A stretch of DNA of 64,000 nucleotides from Acestrorhynchus altus (lineage: Eukaryota > Chordata > Actinopteri > Characiformes > Acestrorhynchidae): positions 30,962,071-31,026,070 of the forward strand of contig CM067508.1 in assembly GCA_034509495.1 (NCBI GenBank), read 5' to 3'. Below, piece after piece: positions 48,620 to 60,790 of the stretch. The notes beneath the pieces are model-generated. The model had not been told where the DNA came from. It saw only the letters and a list, made by a program, of their open reading frames with translations, and made no database searches. The position numbers and the translations under genes were made by a program. Each line of letters opens with the position of its first letter. The stretch's first letter is position 1.

Positions 48620-48676
48620 AGTCACCCCCTCCTCCATATTCACGGCTTTCCCCTAGTGACGAACACAAGCCACTGG
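48620..48676 (+). CDS. smad6: smad6 exon 2 (PY-motif linker)
   Basis: A 57-bp exon between a cttcttcag acceptor and a gtaagt donor. Joined to exon 1 in phase 1 it encodes ESPPPPYSRLSPSDEHKPL (residues 217-235), matching the SMAD6 linker. The PPPY at 220-223 is the WW-domain docking site for HECT E3 ligases of the Smurf/NEDD4 group, which I-SMADs bring to receptors. It is too short to appear as an ORF and was found by reading for the motif. It ends one base into the next codon, so phase is kept. Confidence 0.96.
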
Positions 48677-48944
48677 GTAAGTGCCTCGGCTACACACTTA
48701 AACATACACATGTGCATTGAAAATACTGCACTTGATGTTAATTAATGTTCTTCATTTGGACTTAGAACAGAAATAATCATGTGATATGAATTCAGAATGA
48801 TCAGGGTATAGATTATGGGATTTATGGCTACTAGGGCTGGGCGATATGTGCATAAACTGAAGAGAAATGGCAATATCTGATATGATAAAAAGTCTTCACA
48901 AAGCATAATCTCACATTTGATCAGTCTATGTTGTTTTTACGGTA

Positions 48945-49140
48945 AAATATGAAGACTCCATGCCCAATGCCAGGCCGTGGGCTAGAGTTTATAAACACCC
49001 CTGGCTTTGAGCTGTGGAGCAGTGGAACTGTGTTCTCTGGAATGATGGCACTCCATCCATATTTTGATGAGTTGGGGAATTGGAAACGAGGTGGGGTTGT
49101 GATCATCCAACATTGTGACCTCACTAAGACTCAGGGCAGT
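48945..49140 (-). repeat. Tc1/mariner-type nonautonomous repeat, copy 3 (intron 2)
   Basis: Contains gagctgtggagcagtggaac, tgttctctggaatgatggca, aggtggggttgtgatcatcc and aacattgtgacctcactaa, the reverse of the family at 34375-34830. Confidence 0.75.
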
Positions 49141-49810
49141 AGAGACAGTTACTCCAATAAAAGCAGGGTGAACACTTTATTCCTCCATCATACCAATACA
49201 TAACCACTAAACAGGCAACAAAAAACATGTAAGAAAGCATCCTGTCCCTCTGCCATCAGTTCTCACCCGCCGCTCCAATCCCTGGCTCTAAAGAGGGATG
49301 GAGAGGAAGCAAAGAGTACAACAACGTGAAGAATTTTAATGGTGGCAATTAGGCACAGTGACCAGGAATGTGTGCGGTAGCCGAGAGAGAGCGGAGACTG
49401 CAGCCAGCATCCGGCGGGCCCATTTTCAGCATGCCAGTGTGGAAGCGGCCTGCAGTTGGGCCTGGCTGCGGTGAGGGCCTGCTGGAGCCTGGCTATGGGT
49501 TGGGGACTAGGCTGGGACATCCCCCTATTAGTACAACCCAGCCCTGGGGGAAGAATGTGGGACAGGGCAATTTGGAATGGGGCCATTTTAAAGAGGGCTG
49601 GCTCTTGTGGTCTGAAGTTAGGCTTGGTCGTCATGTTGGTCATGGGTGCCAGCTGTCTTTTTTTTTTTTTTGGAGAAGCCATAGCTTACAAAGATGAACA
49701 ATGCAACTGCACATGTGCTGTAATGCTCAGATAGATGTACGCAAAAGGCATGTGGTAGATATACCTTGTGGACCTGCAGGATTTGCACCATGTGTGCAGA
49801 ATGTTCAAAC

Positions 49811-50605
49811 GCTGTGCATCCAGAACGTTTTCACTTTGTTATGTTACAGCCTTTTTAATGAAATGGATTCAATTCATTTTTTCCCTCAGAATTCTACACA
49901 CGATACCCCACAATGATAATGTGAGAAACGTTTGTTTGAAATCTTTGCATATTTGAAAAGAAAAATAAATATATAACGAGTTCATAGGGATTGCTCAATA
50001 CTTTGTTGAAGCACCTTTGATAGCAATTACAGCCTCAAGTCTTTTTGGGTTTGATGCTACAAAGTTTGGCACCTGTTTTGGGAAGGTTCTCCCATTCTTC
50101 TTTGCAGAACCTCTCAGGCTCCATCAATTGGGTGGGCAGAGCCAGTGCACAGCCATTTTTAGATATCTCCAGAGATGTTCAGTAGGGTTCAAGTATGCGC
50201 TCTGGCTGGGCCACTCAAGGACATTCACAGAATTGTCCTGACCCCTCTCCTTTGTTATCGTGGCTGTGTGCTTAGGGTCATTGTCCTGTTGGAAGATAAA
50301 CCGTCATCCCAGTCTGAGGTCCAGAGCACTCTGGAGCCAAGTTATCAGCAAGTATGTCTCCAACCATTGCTGCAGTCATCATCTGCCTGACTAGGCCCTC
50401 CTTCCATAATCACACAGTTTGGCAGGGCAGCAGGCTCTATGAAGATACATTCATTTATGGATGATGGTCATTGGGACCTTCAATGTATCTTAGAGGTCTA
50501 CAGACATTTCCTTAGAGTTCATGGCTTGGTTGTGCTCTGACATGTAGTGTCTTACTATGGCACTTTATACAAACAGATCTTTGCCTTTCCAGAACATGTC
50601 CAAGG
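49811..50605 (-). mobile_element. Truncated Tc1 element in smad6 intron 2
   Basis: Left end gctgtgcatccagaacg and the following ttatgttacagcc and ttctacacacgataccccac are characteristic of a widespread fish Tc1 lineage. The region 50010-50390 is the reverse strand of transposase C-terminal and DDE sequence (for example caccattttcag-like and gggccactcaaggacattca). It then jumps to 5' leader sequence (50460-50605) with an internal deletion. The right terminal repeat is missing. Confidence 0.85.
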
Positions 50606-51274
50606 GCCTGTGGAACAAAATGGAATTATTACCATTACAATGTCATTTGTAATAACAGTTATTACATTGGAAAACGGTTTGGAGACTGACCAATCCTGAG
50701 CTCCGTTGTATGGTTGCAGACCAAGCAAATGAGCATCAAGTCTGCAGCAGAACGGCTCAACATAAAAGTTGACAATAAAAATGCAGAGGCTGAAGTAGAT
50801 ATATATGTTGGAGCAGAGCTGAACGCCTGACAACTTTACAGCAACTTTATGCACCTGTTTGTATTCTAGTCAATTCATGGTCATAAAGAGCTGTAAAACT
50901 ACAGCTTCCCTCGCTAATGAGCACTTGTGGGAAGGGGGGAATTAAAGAGACCAAAAGTGGATAGGGAGCAGAAAAAATATAGAGTGGAAATTTATGGGAG
51001 AAATGGTGTTTACAGAGCAGAGAAAGCAGACAATGCGTCCTTGGTGTGAAGGTTTCACTGCTTTAAAAATTACATTTATTCATTTTAGTCCATAACAATC
51101 GTACTTGGAGTGAGTGGGTTTGCAGATTTGTACAGTATGATGCCCATCTCAGAAAATATCAACTAATGACTATATTCTTTCAGTACCAATATTAATAAAC
51201 CACCCTTTTTAATACCCTGGCATGCTTAAAACCAGTTTAAAACTCCAGGCTTTAAAATCAGTCTTGTTCAAGGC

Positions 51275-51445
51275 TTCTTCAGTGAAGAAAATAGTTCTAT
51301 ATAGAACTAATGAATAAAGGGCTCTTTGCATCACGAAAGGGTTCTTCAATAAAGTAAATGCTTCTACATAGAACCCATAGAACAGTGCATTTTTCATCAA
51401 TCTGAAGAACCCCCATTTTTAAGCGCGTGGTGCAAAAACCCTTAT
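51275..51445. repeat. MITE-like 'ggttct/agaacc' repeat, copy 1
   Basis: Palindromic words gttctatatagaac, gaaagggttcttcaa, tacatagaaccca and gaagaacccccatttttaag are typical of a widespread short fish MITE. A related copy is at 58270-58440 and a possible one at 23680-23760. Confidence 0.65.
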
Positions 51446-51700
51446 CCTAGATGTGACCCATGCCATTGCTTTAACTGCAGCTGTACCTGTAATCTAAAGT
51501 AGGCCTAATGGTTTGTAATGGAACAGCACCGTGTTATATGCAGCACATGCTGGGATGGAACAGGAATTGTCTTGGCTCTGTGGCGAAGTGCTGGACTGAA
51601 GCGAAAAATACGAAGCACATATGTCTGCTGTAACTGAGCTGCATGTGTTTGACAAGAGTTTACATGCTAACGTCAGACTAATGGCCTCCTCTTCCCTTAG

Positions 51701-51778
51701 ATCTGTCAGATTCCACACTGTCTTACACTGAAACGGAGGCTGCCAGCTCGCCAAACATCACCCAAGGGGAATTCTCAG
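51701..51778 (+). CDS. smad6: smad6 exon 3 (linker before MH2)
   Basis: A 78-bp exon after a polypyrimidine/AG acceptor (cttcccttag) and before a gtgagt donor. It encodes D-LSDSTLSYTETEAASSP-N-ITQGEFS (residues 236-261), collinear with the SMAD6 linker that leads into the MH2 domain. The donor is phase 1, so the next exon should complete an Asp codon and start the MH2 domain (about 200 residues). No MH2-like reading frame occurs between here and 64000, so the gene is truncated by the window edge, not broken. Confidence 0.95.
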
Positions 51779-52284
51779 GTGAGTTGCCTTTTTTTTCCTC
51801 TTCTTTGAATCCCACAGAGCTTCGAACAAGCCATTGCTGTGCCAAAAATGGCCATGCCTCGCATTCTAAACATTAGTATGTCCTGCTGTTTTTCTGACCA
51901 ATGAGGTAATATCGCTGTTCAAACAAAAGCTACGTGCTGGCGATGGTGACCTTGTGTCAGATATTTGCTCTCTTTTTTTTGCACTGCTAGAGGGAATAGT
52001 TTGTGGAATGAATCATCCGGCAAGCCGTTTCCCCCACGAGGCATTGTTATACTAACGGATATCAAATTTTATCATACCTGTTCTGAAAGATTACTCCACA
52101 CATCAGCCCCGGCCAATGAGCCGGAGTTCCTGGCGATAGACCCGACTCCTCCTTTCCTCAAAGCCTTGGTGCCGCCTTTGGTGGAAAAACGTGGAAAGTG
52201 CTGCTTTTGTGTGGATTGAGGATGTGAGCTCTCATGCAGTTGGGGTAAATGTGCAAACTTTGCAGGTAATTTGTGTTTTATGTT

Positions 52285-52475
52285 GTGCTTTACTCCTCCT
52301 CATTAAAGGCCATTAGGAGCGGGGCGAGCACGGGCGCAGATAAAGCTTTCATTGTGCGGCCGGCCGAGGTGCAGTGGGCCGTGCTGGCCACAGAGCCGGC
52401 CTCCCCTCCTCTGTTTTTCTTTCAGAAATATTTGAGTGGGATCAAATTGTAATAAGATCCAAGCTCGGTGGGACA
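52285..52475 (+). promoter_or_regulatory. Possible intronic regulatory element (start of intron 3)
   Basis: Unique GC-balanced stretch with cgcagataaagctttcattg (GATA plus SOX-like words) and a cattaaaggccattagg block. It directly precedes an AC microsatellite. Confidence 0.25.
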
Positions 52476-52484
52476 CACACTCGC

Positions 52485-52539
<55 letters not shown>

Positions 52540-52582
52540 CACGCACACATAGAGGGACGTTTTAGACATGCTGGCCATTCAT

Positions 52583-52613
<31 letters not shown>
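52467..52613. repeat. Two (AC)n microsatellites in intron 3
   Basis: 52486-52537 and 52583-52613, both AC on the + strand, 45 bp apart. Confidence 0.95.
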
Positions 52614-52615
<2 letters not shown>

Positions 52616-53694
52616 GTTACAGCTCTATCTATCTAGGCAGGCTGAAAGTGGGCTGCAGAGAGGGAGGGGAGAGAGTGTGTGGGGGGAAGCGGTTTTCTGC
52701 TCCTGTGAATGAGGCCACACTAAGAGAAAAGAGGAGAACCAGCCCTGTCCTGTCTCCTGATTTGAGACGAAACACTCCCCTCACATGGCATGAGCTCAAC
52801 ATGCCTGTCTCATCAAACTGGAAGCACATTGTGCTTGTGTAGGATCACAGCCACAGCAGAGAGAGGAGAGAAACAAGGCCTCTCCCACATTTTAGGACAG
52901 GATATAGACAACATACTGGTGTCCCTGTTATGTTGCACAGCACCTTGCATTAAATTGCAAATGCAGTGCTGAGACTTGGTCACTACTGGAGTAAACATTC
53001 AAGTTAATGTTAAAAGTGTCAAAGTAGTGTTAATGTTTTAGTGCTTTTAATGTGAAAGTACAGTAAGAGAAACAAAAGCTAGGTTTCAGTGTCCTGGTCC
53101 GACACTCTAACCACAAGCTAATGTTATCCCCCAAACCAGGGTTCGGTGGTTTTCTCATATGTGGGAAAATGGACTGTCTTGGGTTTATAGTGGATAAATT
53201 TGATATAGTGCTCTTAAGTGGGGGAAGACGGAGGGGTTTGTCAAAACACAAAAGTTGTAGCGTCGGCACTAAACAATCCAGTTTGGTCTGCCTTCTTAAG
53301 GTAGGACTTACAAATGTGCTTGCTGACATGTGGAATTGGAATCATGTTTAAGATGATTACCGGCATTTATTGGGATTTTGTGGATTTTACACAATGCACA
53401 ACTAGAAATGTGCCATTTTACTGGTGTTTGTTGTTTTGAGTGTCCAAGCAAAACATTGCCTGACTGATGCTGCAGTTTCCATTGTATTTCACTTGAAATG
53501 CACACTCACTGACAATTGCACACCCATATAGAATTGCTGCAAAGCTTATGTAGATGCAGATATGTAAATGATTATAGGTGTGGTCGGATTAGATACTGAG
53601 TCTTTGCTTTAAGTGCTTCCCCATTACCCTATAAAATCAGTGGCTACTTTTTGGTAATGTAGATCTAACTTGGTGAGAGATCATTGGCTGCTAG

Positions 53695-54245
53695 ACATGC
53701 CTCTAATATGTAATGGGGCAGCATCTCAAAGCAGGATGCTTGTTTGATGAATGTCCACCGTCTAGGCCTTCTGGCAAAGCCATTGTCACCTTTGTTTGCA
53801 GTAGTGTTGAGAACAAGGAACCTGGACTGCTATGAACTGGAAATGTATCGTCTTTAGTCCTGTTTGGCATCCAACAATTCTTGGGTTCCAGTATGGAGGA
53901 CTCAAAGTGAGCTCTTTCATCCTGACTTTGCTGTGGAACGACTGCCCCAGCTGGGGGTGTGATGATCTGGGGACAGTTGGTCACCCCTAGTAGTGATATG
54001 AGGGACACTAACAGCTCAGCGATATGTGCCTGACGTCCTGTGTCATGTGTTGGCTCTCGTAGCAGAGCTTCCATTTGTCATTTTTCAGCAGGATAATGAT
54101 CCGACACCAGACAGCAACACTTCCATGGTCCGGTTATCTGTCACTAAAGGCGGGCAGTTGTGGGCAAATGTGCCTCAGGATGCCAGAACCTGTCTGCCTT
54201 CATGCTCAACTGTATCTCATCGTGTATTTTTTAATGTTAGATCTA
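53695..54245 (+). pseudogene. Tc1-type transposase fragment in intron 3
   Basis: Plus-strand frame 54026-54253 contains LPFVIFQQDNDP, the second catalytic Asp region of Tc1/IS630 transposases, where FQQDN is diagnostic. Upstream sequence (about 53750-53960) looks like the preceding transposase segment with frameshifts (goldfinger-type RWRW region not seen). Terminal repeats were not found. A fragment only. Confidence 0.7.
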
Positions 54246-56319
54246 TTAATTGAGTGGGCAAGATGCTCGTAGCCCAGTGATTGGTTAAAGAGTTTGCAAA
54301 GACCCCAAGTACAGTAAAGATGAAACAACAATGCAGCAACAATGCAACATAGCATATTTTCCATTCACATATAGCACATATGAGTGAGCACCAGGCCACT
54401 CACCACTACTCCTCGTGCAAGTGACACTCCCTGTGTCAACAAACGCCATTTCAAACACTAACTCTGATTCTAGCTGACTGTATGTGGTGTGGAGAAGTGT
54501 GTTAACTGGCTGCATTTGCCAAGGCGCTGTGTTATTCCGGCGTGCACAGATGGTCATTTTTTAACTTTGTATCTTTTTTGGCCAAGCTGAGGGTCATTTC
54601 TTTGTCTGCTATGGTCATATGACCGATTTGAAAGTGGGAATGAGCAGAAATCTGTAATGAAGGACGGTCTGCATTGACCTTGCGGTGAGGTCATTTTCCC
54701 AGAGTCCCTAAACACCTCCACTCCATCCTATTATCTGCTATTTCATGTGACTAATTATGTTTGTCTTGGGCTTCGCATTGTGCGGAATTCTTTAAGAAAT
54801 GCTTTTCCTACAGAATTCCCTTAGCCCTGCCGCAGAAGACAAGAATCCTGCTCCGTTGCCTCAAGCACGTATCAGCACACCTCCACATCCGTCTCCAGCT
54901 CCAGCACCCCACCCTCCCTTAAGGCTTCCAGAATGTGGAGATCAATGGAGCACTGCTCAAATGTGTGGTCCCCCCGCCCACGTCCTGCACCCACACACAG
55001 GAACTAGTAAAGCGCTTAAAAGTGGGGCCGGGGGCAGACTGTATGGAAAGGGGGGAAAACAGCCTGCTTTAGATTGTAGCCCCCAGGCTACTGTATTACC
55101 TGCTCCTAACACTTATCCCTCACTGTTTGACAGTTGCTGTGGAGCATGTCTCAACTGGACCAGGGAGACTGGCCCTGGGAAGTGGGGAGTTTTTTTTTGT
55201 TGTCTTTTTTTTTTAAGTTGAAAACCTTTGTTCAAAAGCCAGAGTTTTAAGAGATTATGTTTTTGTGGATCTTTCAGACATTCATACTAGATAACAGCAC
55301 CTGGGTTTTGCTTGCTCATGTCCTTTCCTTCATTTCATTACGTTCTTCTGCAGTTCCTCTCCATCTACTGGGAGGTTTTGAAATTTTTCCAGGGTCATGT
55401 CTAATGAGAATTGGTGCTAGAGTGAATGCCTTTTTTTTTTAAGAACACTATCAAATTTAACTACTTGGAAGTCCATAAGGAATTGGACAGTTATACAATT
55501 TGATTATTTTGGCTCTGCACTCTTACACACTGGATCTGAAAGGAAACGATGAGGTTAGAGTGAATGTCAGCTTTAATTCATGAATATTCACATCGACAGC
55601 GGGTGACCTATTCAGTTGTATGTGAATATCCAGATTACATGTTTTGGTCTAAGTAAACATAAGTCCTCTACTAAACCTTTGTGTCTAAACATTTTAGAAT
55701 AGGCTGGCTGATTTGGACAAATCATATCCCAATATTTGCATTTGGTGATATATAATATTGTATATTGTATGTAAAAAAAATTAGGACCACCTCAAGTCCA
55801 TCTTCTGTATTTTGTATTACGTTGAAACAGTGGAAATTGATTTTCATTTCTTTTTCATGCACACAAAGTCTTATTCCCCCTGCATGGTGTGCAAGTGAGA
55901 GCATGAATGGGGTCGAGGGGTGCAGAGTAGGGGAGGAGCTGAGAGAAGGGGGTGGAGCAGAGTGAGGGAGCAGAAAATAGGATTTCAAAGATTGAAACAG
56001 AATGTTATTTAAAAACTCATAAACATTATTGTCTCAGTTAATTGAACATTGAACATTAGAGAAAGAATGAAAATATTGCCCAAAATGTGCCATAATGTTT
56101 AATTTAATTTATATTTACATGCAAATAAATGCAGTAATTTAGTGTGAATGAATGTGTTCTCTTTGCTGGATGCATCACTTATTTTCACATCCATTGTGAA
56201 AATGGCATATAGTTTGACTTGGAATGTTCTAACTTACACACAGAACTATGCAAGAAACACCAGGCTCGTATACACTACATCAGATCCTGCAGTGCTGTCT
56301 GTCTTGTTTTAGAGTCTTA

Positions 56320-56460
56320 CTGCTATAGCGCACCCCATTAGTCTCAGCAAGGGCTCGTTAGATCAGCAGTTGGATCAGGAGGGCGGGAATTCTAAAAGAC
56401 TGAAACCCTAAAACAAGCAGGCCAGTGGTACTCCAGGACCAGGATTGGGAACCACTGTAT
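56320..56460. repeat. hAT-MITE-like fragment
   Basis: Ends with ccagtggtactccaggacca + ggattgggaaccactg, a recurrent fish repeat terminus; 63870-63912 (tgcctccaggaccagggatg) matches it. Confidence 0.5.
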
Positions 56461-56559
56461 TGCAAAATCATTCCATCAGTTCAGAGCACCGCAAGTAACT
56501 GTACAATTTAACACTCTTATAAGATACAATTATATAAAAGTTTGCAGCCCTTAACCGTC

Positions 56560-56860
56560 ACCATTGTTTTTTATCGTGTAGCAAATTAATTGTTAATGCC
56601 CCCGATTGATTTTTCAGCTTGACAAACGAACCTGTTTCACTGACATGATCCTTTTGTACTACAGCTTTTGTAGCTCTCTCTGGACAAATTGTAATGCACT
56701 TACACAATAGAGCGAGACAGCTGGGCGTTCGATTTCTATACCTTAAAGCTGTCGAAATGTTTATAAAAGGTTGATTAGGTTTATTAGGGCCTTATGAAAG
56801 CCATTTATTTGTTCCCATTCCCAGGTTACCGCCATTCATTCATCTTTCCTATCTTTCCTT
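56560..56860 (+). promoter_or_regulatory. Possible intronic regulatory element (intron 3)
   Basis: Non-repetitive, with caccattgttttttatcg, gcaaattaattgttaatg and cccccgattgatttttcag, resembling SOX, HOX/homeodomain and PBX/MEIS-type sites. No coding signal. Confidence 0.25.
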
Positions 56861-57118
56861 TAACAGCACTTGTACAATCAATAGCAATATGTCACTGTAT
56901 TCATTTAAATTAATTTGTACTAGAAAATATATATGTTTTATTGCAATATAACTAAAGATGTTCTGTGATTTTGCTCACAATGTCACAGGGTTTTAGTTTA
57001 TCTGATATAAAATGATATAACACTCTGGAATTAGGAATTACTGGATTAGAGAAAACAAAAACATTATCACCATCAAACACTGATCATTTTGCTCTTTCAT
57101 GAAAGTGTGGGTGTGCCA

Positions 57119-57164
57119 CTGTGTGTGTGTGTGTCTGTGTGCGCGTGTGTGTGTGTGTGTGTGT
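57119..57164. repeat. (GT)n microsatellite
   Basis: GT tract with tctg and gcgc interruptions. Confidence 0.9.
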
Positions 57165-58269
57165 ACTGATGACGTCTTGGTGAAGGAAAAGTGCATTTGC
57201 CAGTCTGTTACTGATTTAGAGTTTCATTTTCAGCACATGACCAATAAACATCTGGCCCTGGGGTAACACATCTGTGTGTGTATCTGTGATTGGGTAGTCA
57301 TACAGAACACCTGTTTCCTCGCTTGTGGTCGTGTGGACGTTAGAACGATGCCCTTTGAAGTTTTTGCTCATTGCTTCCTGTATAACTGTGTGTATTAGAC
57401 TTTGTGTTTCCCCTTTGCATTGGGCGTGTGTTATCTGTGTGGGTGTGTAACGGCGAGGAGTTACTGTCTCCTTACTGCCAATGCCCCCAGCGCCCCCTTG
57501 AGCCTTCAGGCGTTTTGAAAAAGTGTGCTAACATACTACTACAATACTACTACTTAAATGGGCGTGCATAGTTGCGTAATTAGGAGTTGACAGTAAACTG
57601 GGCTACATTTCGGCCTACGTTCAGTTTATGCTCCACGTCCACAGGTCCAAGTCTGCACTTTTGATGTTAAAGTCCAGCTGTGGCAGAATTTAACGAAATG
57701 TAAACAATGAAAATAAATCGAAATCCAATGCTATGTTTGTACCCTTGTGCTGCTTCCATAGGTCAGGTTCACACAGCAGCTAAGAGTGGCCCGTAAATGG
57801 CAGTGTGAGTGGCAAAAACAAATTGAACAGCGTTTCAATATAGTTTTCTTGAAATCTGATCCATGTCGGATTCACGGCAGTGCATCATTGTCTGAACGTT
57901 TATGTGACTTTTAGGTCAGTCCGAATCATAAAATTCCTTCCATAGGAGAAGGGGAACTGGACCACAGCAGTGAGGGATGTTTTCAGTGGTGGGATAGTGA
58001 GATAGCAAACCTCATTAATATCTGTTCAACCAACCACGTGCTACGCGTGTTTAATGAAATGGCTGAACGTGGTTAATGGACAATTTACACTTATAAGCCT
58101 GAATGCGAGTTTCGGACTGCAAACTGTCCAGATGAATGTTGTGTAGAGGTCATATTGAAGAGGTTGGGGGAAGAGCCTGAGAAATGTTCAGGTTTGGTGT
58201 GAAATGTGGCCTTTTTTTGGTTTTCCTTGCTAAGTAAACACTATAGACAATGTTGGAGTCAGCAAAAAA

Positions 58270-58440
58270 TATTTTTGTCATATCCATATTTATTAAGATC
58301 AGAGTCAAATGGTTCTTTGAACCTTGCTATAGCAGGAACATTTGGTTCCATAAAGAACCTTTGTTTGACTGTAGCGTTAGAGATGCCAGTGATCCCCAGC
58401 CTGCAGCATCAAGGCCCATATTCAGAAGATAAAGCTGTTA
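58270..58440. repeat. MITE-like 'ggttct/agaacc' repeat, copy 2
   Basis: Contains aaatggttctttgaacct, aggaacatttggttccata + aagaacctttg. Same style as 51275-51445, more degenerate. Confidence 0.5.
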
Positions 58441-59189
58441 AAAACCATGTTTGTCTATTTTCTGCCATGTTTGTGGAAACATGCTCCCGCCATGCCTTTC
58501 ACTCTTAAATCACAACTAGTGTAAACATAACTACTGCGGAAACAGCACGTGTGTTCGTAGCGCATTTGCAGCACTAAAATAGTTTGCAGAAGTAATCCAT
58601 AACAAACAGAAGACATCTGTTCGGAGCGTACGCTGCTGTACACGTCTCAGAAACGAAGTGAGAAGTGACGACCGCTGCCAGCATGTCGTTCATACAGCCT
58701 CAGACTGACGTCATGATCTCTGCTAGGTCATACGGCTGAAGAATGCTCCCTGAAGAAGCCTGGTGGAATCCGTTGCCAGATGTCAGAAAAGAAACGAATG
58801 CAAACTATGTACAACTGTACATTCAGATGGTGTTACATCATAATTATGTGCATCAGCTGACATCAGTGTGGGGAGTGAGTTGTGTCATCACTATGAGGCC
58901 AGACGTGCTTTGTCTCTAGGCTGTAGATTGGCATGTATCTGCTGAGGAGAAGTTCTGATTATTGTGGGTCGAGGGCCAGTTCTTTGGATAGTATTTTGCT
59001 CCAGAAATGACTGTGATGAACAATATTTATTGTGATTTTAAGGCCACTGTATGACACTGATGTAATGATACTAAGCTCACCGGACAAAACAGATGCACAT
59101 CTTGCATGTAAAAGGCGGCAGTAACTTTAGGCTCCTGCAGATGGCGGTGCACAAGGTTTATTTTGCTATAAACATGTGCGAGGTGTGCG

Positions 59190-59760
59190 ACAGAATTCAT
59201 AGCTTGAGAAGAGGTGTTACAGTGCAGTGAATGTCTTGTTCAGTGTGTGGAAAATGGGTCCAAAAGAAGTTGATGATTGGCTAAACGCTGTGATTACATA
59301 GATGTGCCAAAGGTGTGTGAAGAAAGCTGAATTTGCAGCTGTATCGAATCGTACGTTCATACCAGCAGTGACCAAAATCTCCCCGAAACCTCACAGGAAC
59401 AGACAGACAAGAATCACTGGTGCCTTTCACAGCTTGTGAATGAATATCACTTCCAGGCAAGACTTGCTTCTAGAGGTCAACGCGGGTCCTTCACAACCCA
59501 TTTCTAAAAGAACACTCCACAGGGAACTGTAGACCATCAACATGTGGAGCAGAGTGGCACACAAGAGGCTTTTCAACCACAGTTCTCCTGAGAAGTTCCC
59601 GTAGACTGTGTTTTTGCCACTGCTGGTAGATCCTGTTTGAGCGTAGGCTTTGATTCACCCGCAAATTAATCTGCTTTGTGGCCCATTTTCCTCAAAAGAC
59701 AGTCATTGCTCTGTAACACCTCTTTTCAATCCACGAATCCCACTGCACACCACGCAGGTA
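59190..59760. repeat. Foldback-like dispersed repeat, copy 2 (intron 3)
   Basis: Left arm at 59199-59260 (cttgagaagaggtgttacag...gaaaatgggtcc) is the inverted copy of the right arm at 59685-59750. The middle matches the repeat at 40873-41420. Probably a nonautonomous DNA element. Target duplication not identified. Confidence 0.6.
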
Positions 59761-60139
59761 TTTATAACCTGATCATCACAACGTCATCGCAGGAGCCTGA
59801 TAGTACTTCATTAATATTTGGTCCATAGAGCTTGTAACAGCATAATAATGTAATTACACCGTTTTATAGAGCAGTGAACTTTAATTGTTAATAATATTCA
59901 GAGACCGGCATTGAAAACAAAACCCAAAACACTTAAATATCCTAAATAAAAAATGAATATACAAATATACTAAACTGACATACAGGCTTATTCTTCTGAA
60001 TGGGCTCTCTTTGCTAAGTACACTGTATGCAATGTTGAGGTCAGCAAAAAAAGATTGTGGTCATGTCTATATACTGTACAATCAGTCAATAGCATAATTA
60101 TTGCAACAGGCCTGGTGTAATAACCTTTGCCGGGCTCCC

Positions 60140-60790
60140 TCATGTAAAATAAAATAGCTTGACAGCTTGGAAATAACTCAGCTCATATTCTTGAAGAAAG
60201 AGCTCCATCTGAATTCCCTTACCTTCGTTCCTGTTTGAGTGGACCTGGAGTCCTGTTCTACTGCGGTGAGGAGGTGGAAGGACATAGGTGGGGGGCCCTT
60301 TTCCTACCAACGCATAACGGATTCCATTCTGGTTGGCGAACCTAATTGTGAACTCATTTCCATGAACAACAATAGGTTTCAAAACCAAAGATTAGTAGGT
60401 TTGTCAGCACGAACCGCTGCGGGTCTGTCTAGATGTTACAGAAGCAAGGAGCAATGACATACCAGTCGTCTTGCACGTTGTAGTCTCCAACGTCATCTTA
60501 TCACCAAAAGAGGAGAAAAACAAACATCTTGCAGGTAGTCTATTAGTCGTGTAGTCGTGGTCGTGCTGCCATCTTCTGACTTCCATTTACTGACGCTGTG
60601 CAGCGCCCTCTGTTGATGACGTATTCTGTGACGTAGCCTTGGTTCCACATTAAACTGCTATAAAAAACACCAAGGTTCTTATGAGCCTTAATTGAACCAG
60701 TTCAAGAACTTGAGTTCTTTTGGTGGCCTAGGAAAAGGCCTAGTGTTGGTGGAAGTTGGTGAACACTCTTTAAAAAGTAGGTGCTGCAAA
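60140..60790 (-). mobile_element. Unclassified transposon-like repeat 'W', copy A
   Basis: Reading the minus strand, the order is: ccaaggttctta... fragments, tacgtcacagaatacgtcat, gtcagtaaatggaagtcaga, agatggcagc, ctaatagactacctgcaaga, ttgtttttctcctcttttgg, aacctactaatctttgg, ttcacaattaggttcgccaa. The same order occurs on the + strand at 63450-63860. The minus ORF at 60140-60388 (core GIRYALVGKGPPTYVLPPPH) looks protein-like but is open at only one copy. I first read this as an antisense gene; the second copy argues for a mobile element. Confidence 0.65.

Larger units (their letters stand above)
48677..51700 (+). other. smad6 intron 2 (3.0 kb)
   Basis: Bounded by gtaagt and cttcccttag. Contains an inverted Tc1/mariner-type repeat fragment (48945-49140), a truncated Tc1 (49811-50605) and a MITE-like repeat (51275-51445). 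A half element beginning tagggctgggcgatatg lies near 48832. The GC-richer stretch 49200-49700 has overlapping ORFs on both strands, a low-complexity appearance and no family I recognise. Nothing identified in 50610-51270. Confidence 0.88.

Noticed and set aside
49263..49697. Overlapping ORFs of 139 and 109 codons in intron 2
   Set aside because: Open on both strands in a GC-rich patch without recognisable motifs.
54799..55221. 140-codon proline-rich ORF in intron 3
   Set aside because: No known family, no splice context, and compositionally biased. Kept only as intron content.
60140..60600. Two-exon antisense gene inside intron 3 (promoter-like motifs, ATG, GT donor, protein-like ORF)
   Set aside because: The possible splice phases do not match, and the whole block has an inverted homologue at 63450-63860, so a mobile element is more likely.
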